Position numbers and translations under genes: made by a program. A stretch of DNA of 64,000 bases from Allobosea sp. BH3. GTDB lineage: Bacteria; Pseudomonadota; Alphaproteobacteria; Rhizobiales; Beijerinckiaceae. Shown here piece by piece: positions 23,794 through 32,799 of this stretch. Where the stretch lies: assembly GCF_025499465.1 (NCBI RefSeq), contig NZ_JAIMCA010000006.1:124001-188000 (forward strand). Reading direction: 5' to 3'. Each line of letters starts with the position of its first letter. Position 1 is the stretch's first letter. The notes beneath the pieces were generated by a model. It searched no databases. It was not told where the DNA came from and saw only the letters and a program-made list of their open reading frames with translations.

Positions 23794-26016
23794 TTACCCG
23801 ATCACCCGCTCCACGCGGCTGATCACGCGCTTCTCGCGCAGCTCGCTGATGATCGCGGAGAGGTGCTTCAGATCCCAGACCGAGAGGTCGATGGTGACGT
23901 CGGTGAAATCCGGGTTGGGGCGGTTCATCTGCACGGCGTCGATGTTGCCGTCGTGTTCGGCGATGGTCGTCGTCACCTGCGCCAGCGAACCGGGCTCGTT
24001 GATCGACTTCAGAGCGATGCGGGCCGGGAAGCGCTGCGGCACCTTGTCGTCGAGGTCCCAGCGCACATCGAGCCAGCGGTCGGGCTCGTTGTCGAAGGCG
24101 GCGAGCGCGGTCGACTGGATCGGATAGATCGTCACCCCCTCGCCCGGCGTCAGGATGCCGACGATGCGGTCCCCCGGCACGGCCCCGCCCTCCGGGGCGA
24201 AGCGCACCGGCAGGTCACGGCCGAGGCCTCGGATCGGGATGGCGCTGTCGGATGGGTCCTCGCCCGGCAGCTTGAACTTGAGGTTCTCCCCCTGGCGCAG
24301 CTCGAACCAGCCCTTGCCGTTGCTGTCAGCCGCAGCGGGCCTGGCCTCGGGCGAAGTACGCTTTTCGGGCTCCAGATCGGGATAGACCGCCTTGACGACG
24401 TCACCCGAATACATCTCGCCGCGCCCGACGGCGGCGAGCACATCGTCGACCGTATTGCGGGCGAGGCGCTTCAGCGCGGCCTTGAGCTTGTCGTCGGAAA
24501 AGGCGCGCTCGGCGCGGGTGAAGGCGCGTTCGAGGATCTGGCGGCCGAGCCCGGCATATTGCCGGCGCACAGCAGCGCGGGTGGCGCGGCGTATGGCGGC
24601 GCGGGCCTTGCCGGTGACGACGAGGGATTCCCAGGCCGCTGGCGGCGCCTGCCCCTCGGCGCGGGTGATCTCAACCTCGTCGCCATTCTGCAGTTCGGTC
24701 AGCAGCGGCGCGATGCGGCCGTTGATCTTGGCGCCGACCGCACTGTTGCCGACATCGGTATGGACCGCATAGGCGAAGTCGATCGGGGTCGCGCCCCGCG
24801 GCAGCGCGATCAGGCGCCCCTTGGGCGTGAAGCAGAAGACCTGATCGTGGAAGAGCTCGAGCTTGGTATGCTCGAGAAACTCCTCCGGGCTGTCTCCCTC
24901 GGCCAGCAGGTCGACCGTGCGACGCAGCCATTGATAGGCGCGGCTCTCATCGCCGAGCCGGATGGCTTCGCCGGGGCGGCCATCCTTGTAGTGGGCGTGG
25001 GCCGCGATGCCATATTCGGCGATGCGGTCCATGGAGTCGGTGCGGATCTGAAGCTCGACGCGGCTATGGCCGGGACCGACCACGGTCGTGTGGATCGAAC
25101 GGTAGTCGTTCTGCTTCGGCGTCGAGATGTAGTCCTTGTAGCGGCCCGGAACCATCGGCCAGGTCATGTGGACGATGCCGAGGACGCGGTAGCAATCCTC
25201 CGGCCTCGCGACGATGACGCGGAAACCGAAGATATCCGAAAGCTGCTCGAAGGAGACGGATTTCCGCTCCATCTTCTTCCAGATCGAATAGGGCCGCTTG
25301 CGCCGGCCGAAGACCTGGGCCTCGATGCCGCTCGCATCGAGCTTTTCCATTAGATCCGCCTCGATCGCGCCGATGACTTTGCCCTCGCGGGCTGTGACCT
25401 CTTCCAACCGCTTGGTGACGGTGGCATGGGCCTCCGGCTTGATGTGACGGAAGGAGAGTTCCTCCAGCTCCTCGCGCAGCTCCTGCATGCCCATGCGGCC
25501 AGCGAGCGGGGCGTAGATCTCAGCCGTCTCCTCGGCGATGCGCAGGCGCTTCTCGGGCGGGACGAAGTGCAGCGTGCGCATGTTGTGCAGCCGGTCGGCG
25601 AGCTTGACCAGCAGCACGCGGACATCATCGGCGATGGCGAGCAGCAGCTTGCGGAAGTTCTCGCCCTGCGCGGCCTTCTTAGAGACGAGGTCGAGCTTCT
25701 TGATCTTGGTGAGGCCGTCGACGAGCCGGCGGATATCCGGCCCGAACATGCTCTCGATCTCCTCCAGCGTCGCGGCCGTGTCCTCGACGGTGTCATGGAG
25801 GACGGCGGCGACGATGGTGGCATCGTCGAGCTTGAGATCGGTGAGGATCGCCGCGACTTCGAGCGGATGAGCGAAGAAAGGATCGCCCGAGGCGCGCTTC
25901 TGCGTGCCATGCGCACGCATGGCATAGACATAGGCACGGTTGAGCAGATCCTCGTCCGTGTTCGGATTGTAGCTCCTGACCCGGTCAACGAGCTCGTATT
26001 GCCGCATCATGCCCAT
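23794..26016 (-). CDS. rsh: Bifunctional (p)ppGpp synthetase/hydrolase (Rel/SpoT, RSH)
   Basis: The single RSH enzyme typical of alphaproteobacteria makes and degrades (p)ppGpp in the stringent response. The 740-residue chain shows an intact hydrolase HD domain (FAHPLEVAAIL, HDTVEDT near 74, VKLADRLHNMRTL near 137) and a synthetase domain (KRPYSIWKKMERK near 241, DIFGFRVIV, DYISTPKQNDYRSIHTT, ELQIRTDSMDRIAEYGIAAH). TGS (near 395) and C-terminal ACT (near 665) domains follow. The ATG at 26016 has GAGG six bases upstream; MMRQ at codon 3 is the alternative. rpoZ lies upstream with a terminator between, as in many proteobacteria. Confidence 0.96.
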   Translation of the reverse strand: MGMMRQYELVDRVRSYNPNTDEDLLNRAYVYAMRAHGTQKRASGDPFFAHPLEVAAILTDLKLDDATIVAAVLHDTVEDTAATLEEIESMFGPDIRRLVDGLTKIKKLDLVSKKAAQGENFRKLLLAIADDVRVLLVKLADRLHNMRTLHFVPPEKRLRIAEETAEIYAPLAGRMGMQELREELEELSFRHIKPEAHATVTKRLEEVTAREGKVIGAIEADLMEKLDASGIEAQVFGRRKRPYSIWKKMERKSVSFEQLSDIFGFRVIVARPEDCYRVLGIVHMTWPMVPGRYKDYISTPKQNDYRSIHTTVVGPGHSRVELQIRTDSMDRIAEYGIAAHAHYKDGRPGEAIRLGDESRAYQWLRRTVDLLAEGDSPEEFLEHTKLELFHDQVFCFTPKGRLIALPRGATPIDFAYAVHTDVGNSAVGAKINGRIAPLLTELQNGDEVEITRAEGQAPPAAWESLVVTGKARAAIRRATRAAVRRQYAGLGRQILERAFTRAERAFSDDKLKAALKRLARNTVDDVLAAVGRGEMYSGDVVKAVYPDLEPEKRTSPEARPAAADSNGKGWFELRQGENLKFKLPGEDPSDSAIPIRGLGRDLPVRFAPEGGAVPGDRIVGILTPGEGVTIYPIQSTALAAFDNEPDRWLDVRWDLDDKVPQRFPARIALKSINEPGSLAQVTTTIAEHDGNIDAVQMNRPNPDFTDVTIDLSVWDLKHLSAIISELREKRVISRVERVIG

Positions 26017-26104
26017 AAGGGCCTCAGTCTTCTTTTTCCGTCGTCGCGACGGTCGATTATTCGCTCAGGCATGCGGGGCGGCAAGGAGGTTTCCGGTGGC
26101 GGGC

Positions 26105-26132
26105 ACGAAAAAGCCCGGCATTGCCGGGCTTT
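26105..26132 (-). terminator. Rho-independent terminator after rpoZ
   Basis: On the minus strand a 10-bp stem (26110-26119 with 26123-26132; AAAGCCCGGC/GCCGGGCTTT) runs into TTTTTCG. It lies between rpoZ and rel and so separates or attenuates their transcription. Confidence 0.85.
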
Positions 26133-26171
26133 AGCTGGTAACAGTGAAGAAACGATGCACGCGCGACGGGA

Positions 26172-26564
26172 TCAGTCCTCGTCGTCGGCGCTTTCGGTCG
26201 GCGGCACGAGGCCGTCGAGGCCGCGCAGCAGGTCATCCTCGCTCATGCGGTCGAACTGAACCTCCGAATCGGGAGTCGAGGCGCTCTGGCCGGGCGCGGC
26301 GAGCAGCGGGACCGTCTCGGCCTCGGGCTCGTCGACCTCGACGTGCTTCTGCAGCGAGTGGATCAGGTCTTCCTTCAGATCCTCGGGCTTCAGCTTCTCA
26401 TCGGCGATCTCGCGGAGCGCGACGACAGGGTTCTTGTCGTTGTCGCGCGTGACGAGGATCGAGGAGCCCGACTGGATCATCCGCGCGCGGTGGCTGGCGA
26501 GCAGCACCAGCTCGAAGCGGTTCTCGACCTTGTCGATGCAATCTTCAACGGTAACGCGAGCCAT
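26172..26564 (-). CDS. rpoZ: RNA polymerase omega subunit
   Basis: Omega helps assemble and stabilise RNA polymerase by clamping the beta-prime C-terminus. The 130-residue protein begins MARVTVEDCIDKVENRFELV, followed by the conserved ASHRARMIQSGSSILV and NDKNPVVALREIADEKLK (residues 24-60). The acidic C-terminal tail from residue 75 is poorly conserved and probably disordered; this longer tail is usual in Rhizobiales. It precedes rel. Confidence 0.96.
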   Translation of the reverse strand: MARVTVEDCIDKVENRFELVLLASHRARMIQSGSSILVTRDNDKNPVVALREIADEKLKPEDLKEDLIHSLQKHVEVDEPEAETVPLLAAPGQSASTPDSEVQFDRMSEDDLLRGLDGLVPPTESADDED

Positions 26565-26669
26565 GGGCGGCTTCTTCCGATCTCGGCGATGCAGGGAAGT
26601 TGATTGGGCACGGCCTTACAGCCAAAGCCTCCGCGATGCAAGAATTTCGCGTTTCTCCGGTCAGCCCTC

Positions 26670-28385
26670 TCAGGCGCGCATGCGCCGCATCATGTCGTCG
26701 AGCGTCGGCTCCCGCAGCGTGCCGTCCTCTCCCTGCCTGGCGACGCCCATCGCCGGCAGCTCATGCCTTGGAATATCCGCGAAGCGCATCCGCATCGTCG
26801 TCGCCACGCCTTCGCCGAAGGCAATCGCCTCGCGATTGCCGATGGAGGAGAGGAAGCTGATCGTGCTGGCGGAAGCGTCCGAAATCGCCGAGCGGATGAT
26901 CTGCTGGTCGCGCTCGTTGGCGAGCCGCATCGCGAAAATGGTCGAACACTGCGACAGAATGGTCGGGTCGAGTTCGCCGGGGCGCTGCGTCACCACACCG
27001 AGATAGGAGCCGTATTTGCGGCCTTCCTTGGCGATGCGGGCGATGGCCTGCCGCGTCGGCGCAAAGCCGAGCGCCGCGTCGGAGGGAACGTAGCGATGCG
27101 CCTCCTCGCAGAGCACGAGAATCTCGCAGGCGCCCTGACTCGCCATGGCAAGGTCGAAGGCGAGCCGCGACAGCACCGAGGCCACCGCATTCACCACCTC
27201 GCCCGGCAGCCCGCCAAGCTGGAAGGCGGCAATCGGCCGGCCATGCATCGGGATGCGGAAGATCTGGCTGATGATCGGGGCGATCGTCTCGTACATGTTG
27301 GCGCGGCCGAACATGAAGCGGTAGCGCGGATCGGCGTGGAGCGATTCCAGCCGCACCTTCAACGAGCGCAGGGCGGCGCGGGGCCAGCGCTGCTCATGCA
27401 GGCCGATGAGCTCGTCGATGACGGCGAAGGCGTCCTTGAGGCGGTACGGCACCGCCATGTCGATGGAAGAAGCCTGCGGCGGCGGCTCCTGGCCGGGCTT
27501 GGTGGCGCCCATATCGAGCGGGCGCTTGAGGACAGAAGAGCCGAGGTCGCGGGCCAATTCGGGGCCAGTCGGGACGCGATAGCGGCCTCGGGCAGCCGCG
27601 ATCACCTCACGCAGGATGTCCGGCTCGTCATCGAGCGGCGGGCGGCCACGGAAGACGACGTCGGCCAGTTCCTCCTGCCTGAACATCCAGAATGGCAGGT
27701 CGAGCGCATCGCCGTCGATCGTCAGGGCGAGATCGGGGAAGGCGCTGGCATATTCGTTGTGCGGGTCGAGAATCAGCACGCGCAGCCGCGGGCGCACCGC
27801 GACGGCCCGGCGCAGCAGCAGCGCGACCGCGCTCGACTTGCCGACGCCGGTCGTGCCCACGAGCGCGAAGTGCCGGGACAGCATGTCCTGGACGCTGACG
27901 GTCGCGGGAATGCTCGCATCCTGCGTGATGTGGCCGATCTCGACGCCAGCGCGGTCCCCGAGATCATGGACGAGGGCGAGGTCTCCGGTCCGGATGCGAT
28001 GAGCGATGGCGCCGACCGGCGGATAGGAGGTGATGCCGCTCTGGAAGCGGAGCCGACCGTCCTGGCTCTCCTGCACCTCTCCGAGAAACTCGACGTCGAC
28101 ATGGATCGGGTTTTCGCCGGCCTCGCTCCAGTCGGTCGCGACCGCGTGCACCTTGTAGACCAGCGCCACGATGCGGCTGTCGCCGAGATTGATCGAGACC
28201 ATCCGGCCGATCGCCCAGATGTCCATCGGCCGCCAGCCACCGCTGGACACAGCACTCAGGATCGTGGCGCGGGAGCCGTCGCAGGCGATCACCCGGCCGA
28301 TAGCGCGCTCAGGCGGCTGCTCGGTCTCGCGCCGATCCGGCTCGATGTCAGTCTCGAAAGTGGCGTTCTTCAGGGGGAGTTGCAT
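26670..28385 (-). CDS. HerA-like ATPase with N-terminal HAS-barrel
   Basis: A 571-residue FtsK/HerA-superfamily ATPase. Residues 25-165 form a beta-rich HAS-barrel (IGRVIACDGSRATILSAV, then IGHITQDASIPATVSV). The Walker A motif is VGTTGVGKSSAV (176-187). LDPHNEYASAFPD follows, and Walker B is ILVLCEEAHRYVP (near 425), then the arginine-finger region IAKEGRKYGSYLGVVTQRP. Bacterial HerA-like proteins are hexameric DNA translocases; some pair with NurA or Sir2 nucleases in repair or phage defence, but no such partner is adjacent (rpoZ downstream, pdxJ divergent). I would call it a housekeeping orphan common in Rhizobiales. Confidence 0.88.
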   Translation of the reverse strand: MQLPLKNATFETDIEPDRRETEQPPERAIGRVIACDGSRATILSAVSSGGWRPMDIWAIGRMVSINLGDSRIVALVYKVHAVATDWSEAGENPIHVDVEFLGEVQESQDGRLRFQSGITSYPPVGAIAHRIRTGDLALVHDLGDRAGVEIGHITQDASIPATVSVQDMLSRHFALVGTTGVGKSSAVALLLRRAVAVRPRLRVLILDPHNEYASAFPDLALTIDGDALDLPFWMFRQEELADVVFRGRPPLDDEPDILREVIAAARGRYRVPTGPELARDLGSSVLKRPLDMGATKPGQEPPPQASSIDMAVPYRLKDAFAVIDELIGLHEQRWPRAALRSLKVRLESLHADPRYRFMFGRANMYETIAPIISQIFRIPMHGRPIAAFQLGGLPGEVVNAVASVLSRLAFDLAMASQGACEILVLCEEAHRYVPSDAALGFAPTRQAIARIAKEGRKYGSYLGVVTQRPGELDPTILSQCSTIFAMRLANERDQQIIRSAISDASASTISFLSSIGNREAIAFGEGVATTMRMRFADIPRHELPAMGVARQGEDGTLREPTLDDMMRRMRA

Positions 28386-28575
28386 CGATCCCGCTCGTTG
28401 TTGCCCCGGTTCGGTCGGCCCTTAAGCAGAGGCTACAGCAGCGCGGTTACGATTGCCTTCACCGCCGCGCCCATCTGCCGATTGGGGTTAGCAAATCGCA
28501 AACGCCCATTGCTCGTGGAGCCTTGTCAGTCCCGATCGATCGCAATTCGTGAGCCCAGCCATGACAATCCGTGCA

Positions 28576-28603
28576 TTGAGCCGGCGATGCGCTTTCGTCT
28601 AAG
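28576..28603 (+). promoter_or_regulatory. Weak candidate promoter for pdxJ
   Basis: TTGAGC (28576-28581) and TCTAAG (28598-28603), 16-base spacer, 30 bases upstream of the pdxJ start. Both boxes are imperfect. The rest of the 247-base divergent gap to the HerA-like gene shows nothing else I can name. Confidence 0.28.
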
Positions 28604-28632
28604 GACAAGGGAACGAATGGGGGCTTTGCATC

Positions 28633-29388
28633 ATGGCCGAGCGGCTACGTCTGGGCGTCAATATCGACCATGTCGCCACGGTGAGGAACGCACGCGGCGG
28701 CACCCTGCCCGACCCGGTGCGCGCGGCGCATCTGGCGGTCGCAGCCGGCGCTGACGGGATCACCGCCCATCTGCGCGAGGACCGGCGCCATATCCGCGAT
28801 GCCGACATGGAGCGCCTCGCCGCCGAACTGACGCGTCCGCTGAATTTCGAGATGGCCGCCACCGACGAGATGATCGCGTTGGCGGAGAGGCTCAAACCCC
28901 ATGCGGCCTGCCTAGTCCCCGAAAAGCGCGAGGAACGCACTACCGAGGGCGGGCTCGACGTCGTCGGCCAGAAGGCAGAGCTGAGGCCGCGTATCGCCCT
29001 GCTGAAGGCGGCGAGCTGCCGCGTCTCCCTGTTCATCGAGCCCGACGAGGCGCCGATCGCGATGGCGGCCGAGCTAGGCGCCCCCGTCGTCGAACTGCAC
29101 ACCGGGACCTGGTGCCACGCCGTTGCGGACGGCCTGGCAGCGAAGGCCGAGGCCGAATTCCAGCGGCTGGCGCGCGGCGCCGCGTTCGCCGCAAAGCTCG
29201 GCATCGAGGTCCATGCCGGGCACGGGCTGGACTACGACACGGCTCGCAAGCTCGCGGCCGTGCCGGCCTTCGTCGAATTCAACATCGGCCATTTCCTGAT
29301 CGGCGAAGCGATCTTCGTCGGGCTCGAGGCCGCGATCGGCCGCATAAGGCAGGCCATGGATGAGGGGCGATCCGGGCTGCCCGGCTGA
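28633..29388 (+). CDS. pdxJ: Pyridoxine 5'-phosphate synthase
   Basis: PdxJ closes the pyridoxine ring from deoxyxylulose 5-phosphate and 3-amino-2-oxopropyl phosphate in the DXP-dependent B6 pathway. The 251-residue TIM barrel begins MAERLRLGVNIDHVATVRNA. Active-site segments are GADGITAHLREDRRHI (near 40), NFEMAATDEMI (near 75), CLVPEKREERTTEGGLDV (near 98), VELHTGTW and HAGHGLDYDT (near 195). A hairpin (29374-29396, GGGCTGCC/GGCAGCCC) spans the stop codon. It converges with the aquaporin gene. Confidence 0.96.
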   Translation: MAERLRLGVNIDHVATVRNARGGTLPDPVRAAHLAVAAGADGITAHLREDRRHIRDADMERLAAELTRPLNFEMAATDEMIALAERLKPHAACLVPEKREERTTEGGLDVVGQKAELRPRIALLKAASCRVSLFIEPDEAPIAMAAELGAPVVELHTGTWCHAVADGLAAKAEAEFQRLARGAAFAAKLGIEVHAGHGLDYDTARKLAAVPAFVEFNIGHFLIGEAIFVGLEAAIGRIRQAMDEGRSGLPG

Positions 29389-29418
29389 GGCAGCCCGGCC
29401 GAAGCCCCGCGGCTCTGC

Positions 29419-30144
29419 TCAGGCCGCGGGCGCCGTTCCGGTCACAACGCCGTGCGGCTCCTCGCTCAGCCAGCGATAGATCATCCCGCCGAGCGCGCCG
29501 CCGATCAGCGGCGCCACCCAGAACAGCCAGAGCTGACCCAGAGCCCAGCCGCCCACGAAGAGCGCCGGCCCCGTGCTGCGGGCGGGATTCACCGAGGTAT
29601 TGGTCACAGGGATGCTGACCAGATGGATCAGGCAGAGCGCAAGCCCGATCGCGAGCGGCGCGAAGCCCGAAGGCGCCTTGCCATGGGTCGAGCCCATGAT
29701 GATGAAGAGGAACATCATCGTCATGACGACCTCACAGAGGAAGGCCGAGACGAGATCGTATTTGCCGGGCGAGTGCTCGCCGAAGCCATTCGCGGCGAAG
29801 CCGCCTGAGAGACTGAAGCCGGGCGCGCCGCGCGCGATCGCATAGAGGACGGCGGCCGCCGCTATCGCGCCGACGACCTGCGACACGATATAAGGAACGA
29901 CCTGTCCGCCCGGGAAGCGCCCGCCGGCCGCGAGGCCGATCGTCACCGCCGGGTTGAGATGGCAGCCCGAGACGTGGCCGATGGCATAAGCCATCGTCAC
30001 CACCGAGAGACCGAAGGCCAGCGAGACCCCCAGCAGACCGATACCGACATTGGGAAAGCCGGCGGCGATGACCGCGCTGCCGCAGCCGGCGAAAGTCAGC
30101 CAGAACGTGCCGATGGCCTCGGCAACATATTTCTTCGTACCCAT
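29419..30144 (-). CDS. aqpZ: Aquaporin Z-type water channel
   Basis: A 241-residue major intrinsic protein forming a tetrameric membrane water channel. The start at 30144 (MGTKKYVAEAIGTFWLTFAG) follows GGAGG by 8 bases. Six membrane helices and both NPA half-helices are visible: GCHLNPAVTIG (near 65) and NTSVNPARSTGPA (near 190). The conserved pore arginine follows the second NPA. The aromatic/arginine filter (His preceding Leu-Ile in helix 5: LCLIHLVSIPVTN) fits a water-selective AqpZ rather than a glycerol facilitator. Confidence 0.93.
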   Translation of the reverse strand: MGTKKYVAEAIGTFWLTFAGCGSAVIAAGFPNVGIGLLGVSLAFGLSVVTMAYAIGHVSGCHLNPAVTIGLAAGGRFPGGQVVPYIVSQVVGAIAAAAVLYAIARGAPGFSLSGGFAANGFGEHSPGKYDLVSAFLCEVVMTMMFLFIIMGSTHGKAPSGFAPLAIGLALCLIHLVSIPVTNTSVNPARSTGPALFVGGWALGQLWLFWVAPLIGGALGGMIYRWLSEEPHGVVTGTAPAA

Positions 30145-30198
30145 GGGCGTATCCTCCAGAGTCGAGACGGCTGCGATGCTGTTGGGGAAACACAATGT

Positions 30199-30220
30199 CG
30201 TCAACTTGATCGTCAACTTG
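30199..30220. repeat. Direct repeat upstream of aqpZ
   Basis: CGTCAACTTG occurs twice, starting 12 bases apart (30199 and 30211), 55-75 bases upstream of the aqpZ start. On the minus strand each copy contains TTGACG, a plausible -35 element. It could be a regulator site or tandem -35 boxes. Confidence 0.5.
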
Positions 30221-30386
30221 CCGCAAACCGTATTCAGACCCTGTTCCTGCCGTCTTCCCTGCTCGAACTGGCAAGCTTCAGGTATTCGCCATCTCACAGC
30301 ATCGATCCCCCGCGCCGCGCTTGCGCGTTGTCGCAGACGCGATAGTCGGCTAGACCGCGCTGAATTGCAGTGTCAGGAGCGCCCGC

Positions 30387-31154
30387 GTGGCCAACGAAGT
30401 CGACAGCAAAACCAAGGCGGCCAAGGAAGAGGGCGGCATTCTCGAGACGATCAAGGTCGTCGTGCAGGCGCTGCTCATCGCGCTGGTCATCCGCACACTG
30501 CTGTTCCAGCCCTTCAACATCCCCTCGGGCTCGCTGATCCCGACGCTGCTGATCGGCGACTATCTCTTCGTGTCGAAATATACCTACGGCTATTCCAAGC
30601 ACTCGATCCCGTTCAGCCCGCCGCTGTTCTCCGGCAGAGTCTGGGCGGCAGAGCCCAAGCGCGGCGACATCGCCGTGTTCAAGCTGCCGACCGACAACTC
30701 GACCGACTACATCAAGCGCGTCATCGGCCTGCCGGGCGACCGCATCCAGATGATCGAGGGCGTGTTGAACATCAACGGCCAGCCTGTGAAGCGCGAGCGC
30801 ATCGCCGACTTCGTCACGCCCGACAACTGGGGCCGGAGCGTCTCCGTGATCCGCTATCGCGAGACACTGCCGAACGGCGTCAGCCACGAGATCATCGAGC
30901 GCGAGGGCGATACCGGCAGCTTCGACAACACCCCGGTCTTCCAGGTGCCGCCCGAGCATTTCTTCATGATGGGCGATAACCGCGACAACTCGCTCGACTC
31001 GCGCGACCGCAGCGTCGGCTACGTGCCCTTCGAGAATTTCGTCGGCCGCGCCGAGATCATCTTCTTCTCGATCGAGGACGGCGCCTCGGCCTGGAAGATC
31101 TGGGAATGGCCCTATACGGTTCGCTGGAACCGTCTGTTCAGCACCATCAAGTGA
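30387..31154 (+). CDS. lepB: Signal peptidase I
   Basis: LepB cleaves Sec and Tat signal peptides at the outer face of the inner membrane with a Ser-Lys dyad. The GTG start at 30387 follows AGGAG; 255 residues. One membrane anchor (VVVQALLIALVIRTLLF, residues 26-42) precedes box B, where the nucleophile Ser lies in PSGSLIPTLLIGD. The general-base Lys is in DYIKRVIGLPGDR (near 110) and box E is MGDNRDNSLDSR (near 197). Most relatives have Ser-Met at box B; here it is Ser-Leu. The gene overlaps rnc by 4 bases in a lepB-rnc-era operon. Confidence 0.96.
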   Translation: MANEVDSKTKAAKEEGGILETIKVVVQALLIALVIRTLLFQPFNIPSGSLIPTLLIGDYLFVSKYTYGYSKHSIPFSPPLFSGRVWAAEPKRGDIAVFKLPTDNSTDYIKRVIGLPGDRIQMIEGVLNINGQPVKRERIADFVTPDNWGRSVSVIRYRETLPNGVSHEIIEREGDTGSFDNTPVFQVPPEHFFMMGDNRDNSLDSRDRSVGYVPFENFVGRAEIIFFSIEDGASAWKIWEWPYTVRWNRLFSTIK

Positions 31155-31882
31155 GCAAGGCGGGCGAAGGCGGGCGCAAGGCGCCGGATACCGCGCGGCT
31201 TGAAGCCACGCTCGGCCACAGCTTCACGGACAAGGCACTGCTGACCACCGCGCTCACCCATATGAGCGCCGAGGATTCACGGCTGGCGAGCTATCAGCGG
31301 CTCGAATTTCTCGGCGATCGCGTGCTCGGCCTCTCGATCGCCGACATGCTGTTCCGGCGCTACCCCCAGGCGGAGGAAGGCAATCTCTCGCGCCGCCTCG
31401 CCGATCTCGTGCGCAAGGAGACCTGCGTCGAGGTGGCAGAGGGCTGGAATCTCGGCCAGTTCATGCGGCTCGGCGAAGGCGAGATCCTCGGCGGGGCGCG
31501 CAAGAACAAGGCGATCCTGGCCGATGCCTGCGAGGCCATCATCGGTGCTGTCTTCATCGACGGCGGCTACGAGGCGGCGCGCGGGCTGATCGAGCGCGCC
31601 TTCGGCGAACGCATGATGAAACCTGTCAGGCCCTTGCGGGACGCCAAGACCGCCCTGCAGGAATGGGCACAGGGCAAGGGCTACCAGACGCCGACTTACA
31701 GCGAGCGTGGCCGCTCGGGGCCGGACCATGCGCCGGTCTTCGTCGTCGCCGCCCGCATCAACGGGCTCGCCGACGCGGAAGCGCGCGGCCCATCGAAACG
31801 ACTGGCCGAGCAGGCCGCGGCCGAGGCGTTCCTGAGGCGCGAAGGCCTGTGGAACGAAAATCCGGAGAGCGACAATGACTGA
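31151..31882 (+). CDS. rnc: Ribonuclease III
   Basis: RNase III cuts double-stranded RNA, processing rRNA precursors and mRNA/antisense duplexes. The GTG at 31151 overlaps the lepB stop (GTGA) and gives 243 residues; a longer reading upstream is inside lepB and rejected. The nuclease signature is QRLEFLGDRVLGLSIADML (near 41), with the second acidic cluster in ILADACEAIIGAVFIDGG (near 122). The dsRNA-binding domain (about 165-238) starts DAKTALQEWAQGKGY and ends SKRLAEQAAAEAFL. It overlaps era by 8 bases. Confidence 0.96.
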   Translation: MSKAGEGGRKAPDTARLEATLGHSFTDKALLTTALTHMSAEDSRLASYQRLEFLGDRVLGLSIADMLFRRYPQAEEGNLSRRLADLVRKETCVEVAEGWNLGQFMRLGEGEILGGARKNKAILADACEAIIGAVFIDGGYEAARGLIERAFGERMMKPVRPLRDAKTALQEWAQGKGYQTPTYSERGRSGPDHAPVFVVAARINGLADAEARGPSKRLAEQAAAEAFLRREGLWNENPESDND

Positions 31883-32786
31883 AGCGGCAGAGCCCACACG
31901 CTGCGGCTTCGTCGCGCTGATCGGCGCGCCGAATGCCGGCAAATCGACGCTGCTCAACCAGCTCGTCGGCGCCAAGGTCTCGATCGTCTCGCGCAAGGTG
32001 CAGACGACGCGCACGCAGGTGCGCGGCATCGCGCTCTCGGGCGCGGCGCAGGTGATCTTCGTCGACACGCCCGGCATCTTCGCGCCCAAGCGCCGGCTCG
32101 ACCGAGCCATGGTGACGAGCGCCTGGGGCGGCGCCACCGATGCCGACCTGATCGGCGTGCTGATCGATGTCGCCCGCTTCGACCACGAGGAGAACACGGC
32201 GCTGCTGGAGAGGCTCGCCGAGCTGAGGCAGCCGAAGTTCCTGATCCTCAACAAGATCGACACCGTGCCGAAGGAGAAGCTCCTCGAAGTCACCACCAAG
32301 GTGAACGAGCGCGGGAACTTCGAGGCGACCTTCATGGTCGCGGCGCTGACCGGCTATGGCGTCAAGGACATCCTCTCCTGGCTGGAGAAGCGCCTGCCGC
32401 TCGGTCCCTGGCTTTATCCGGAGGACCAGATTTCGGACGCGCCGCTGCGCTTCCTCGCCGCCGAGATCACCCGCGAGAAGATCTTCGAGCGACTGCACGA
32501 CGAGCTGCCCTACCGCTCCACGGTCGAGACCGAGAGCTGGCAGCAGAAGCCCGACGGCTCGGTCAGGATCGAGCAGACGATCTATGTGGAGCGCGAGGGC
32601 CAGCGGAAGATCGTGCTCGGCGAAGGTGGCCAGACGATCAAGGCGATCGGACAGAAGGCACGCGCCGAGATCGCCGAGGCGGCCGAGGCCAAGGTGCATC
32701 TCTTCCTGTTCGTGAAGGTGCGCGAGAACTGGAGCGACGATCCCGAGCGCTACCGCGAGATGGGGCTGGACTTCCCAAAGGGCTGA
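31875..32786 (+). CDS. era: GTPase Era
   Basis: Era binds 16S rRNA near its 3' end and helps mature the 30S ribosomal subunit. The 303-residue protein has G1 GAPNAGKSTLLN (near 17), switch region KVQTTRTQVRG, G3 DTPGIF (near 63) and G4 NKID (near 127). The C-terminal KH domain (about 205-290) contains REKIFERLHDELPYR, then VLGEGGQTIKAIGQKAR. It overlaps rnc by 8 bases. recO, often next in this operon, is found about 9 kb away here. Confidence 0.96.
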   Translation: MTEAAEPTRCGFVALIGAPNAGKSTLLNQLVGAKVSIVSRKVQTTRTQVRGIALSGAAQVIFVDTPGIFAPKRRLDRAMVTSAWGGATDADLIGVLIDVARFDHEENTALLERLAELRQPKFLILNKIDTVPKEKLLEVTTKVNERGNFEATFMVAALTGYGVKDILSWLEKRLPLGPWLYPEDQISDAPLRFLAAEITREKIFERLHDELPYRSTVETESWQQKPDGSVRIEQTIYVEREGQRKIVLGEGGQTIKAIGQKARAEIAEAAEAKVHLFLFVKVRENWSDDPERYREMGLDFPKG

Positions 32787-32799
32787 CACACCACCGGCA

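Noticed and set aside
26670..28385. HerA-like ATPase as part of a phage-defence system (HerA with Sir2, DUF4297 or NurA)
   Set aside because: No nuclease or effector gene is adjacent; neighbours are rpoZ and pdxJ, and the context is housekeeping.
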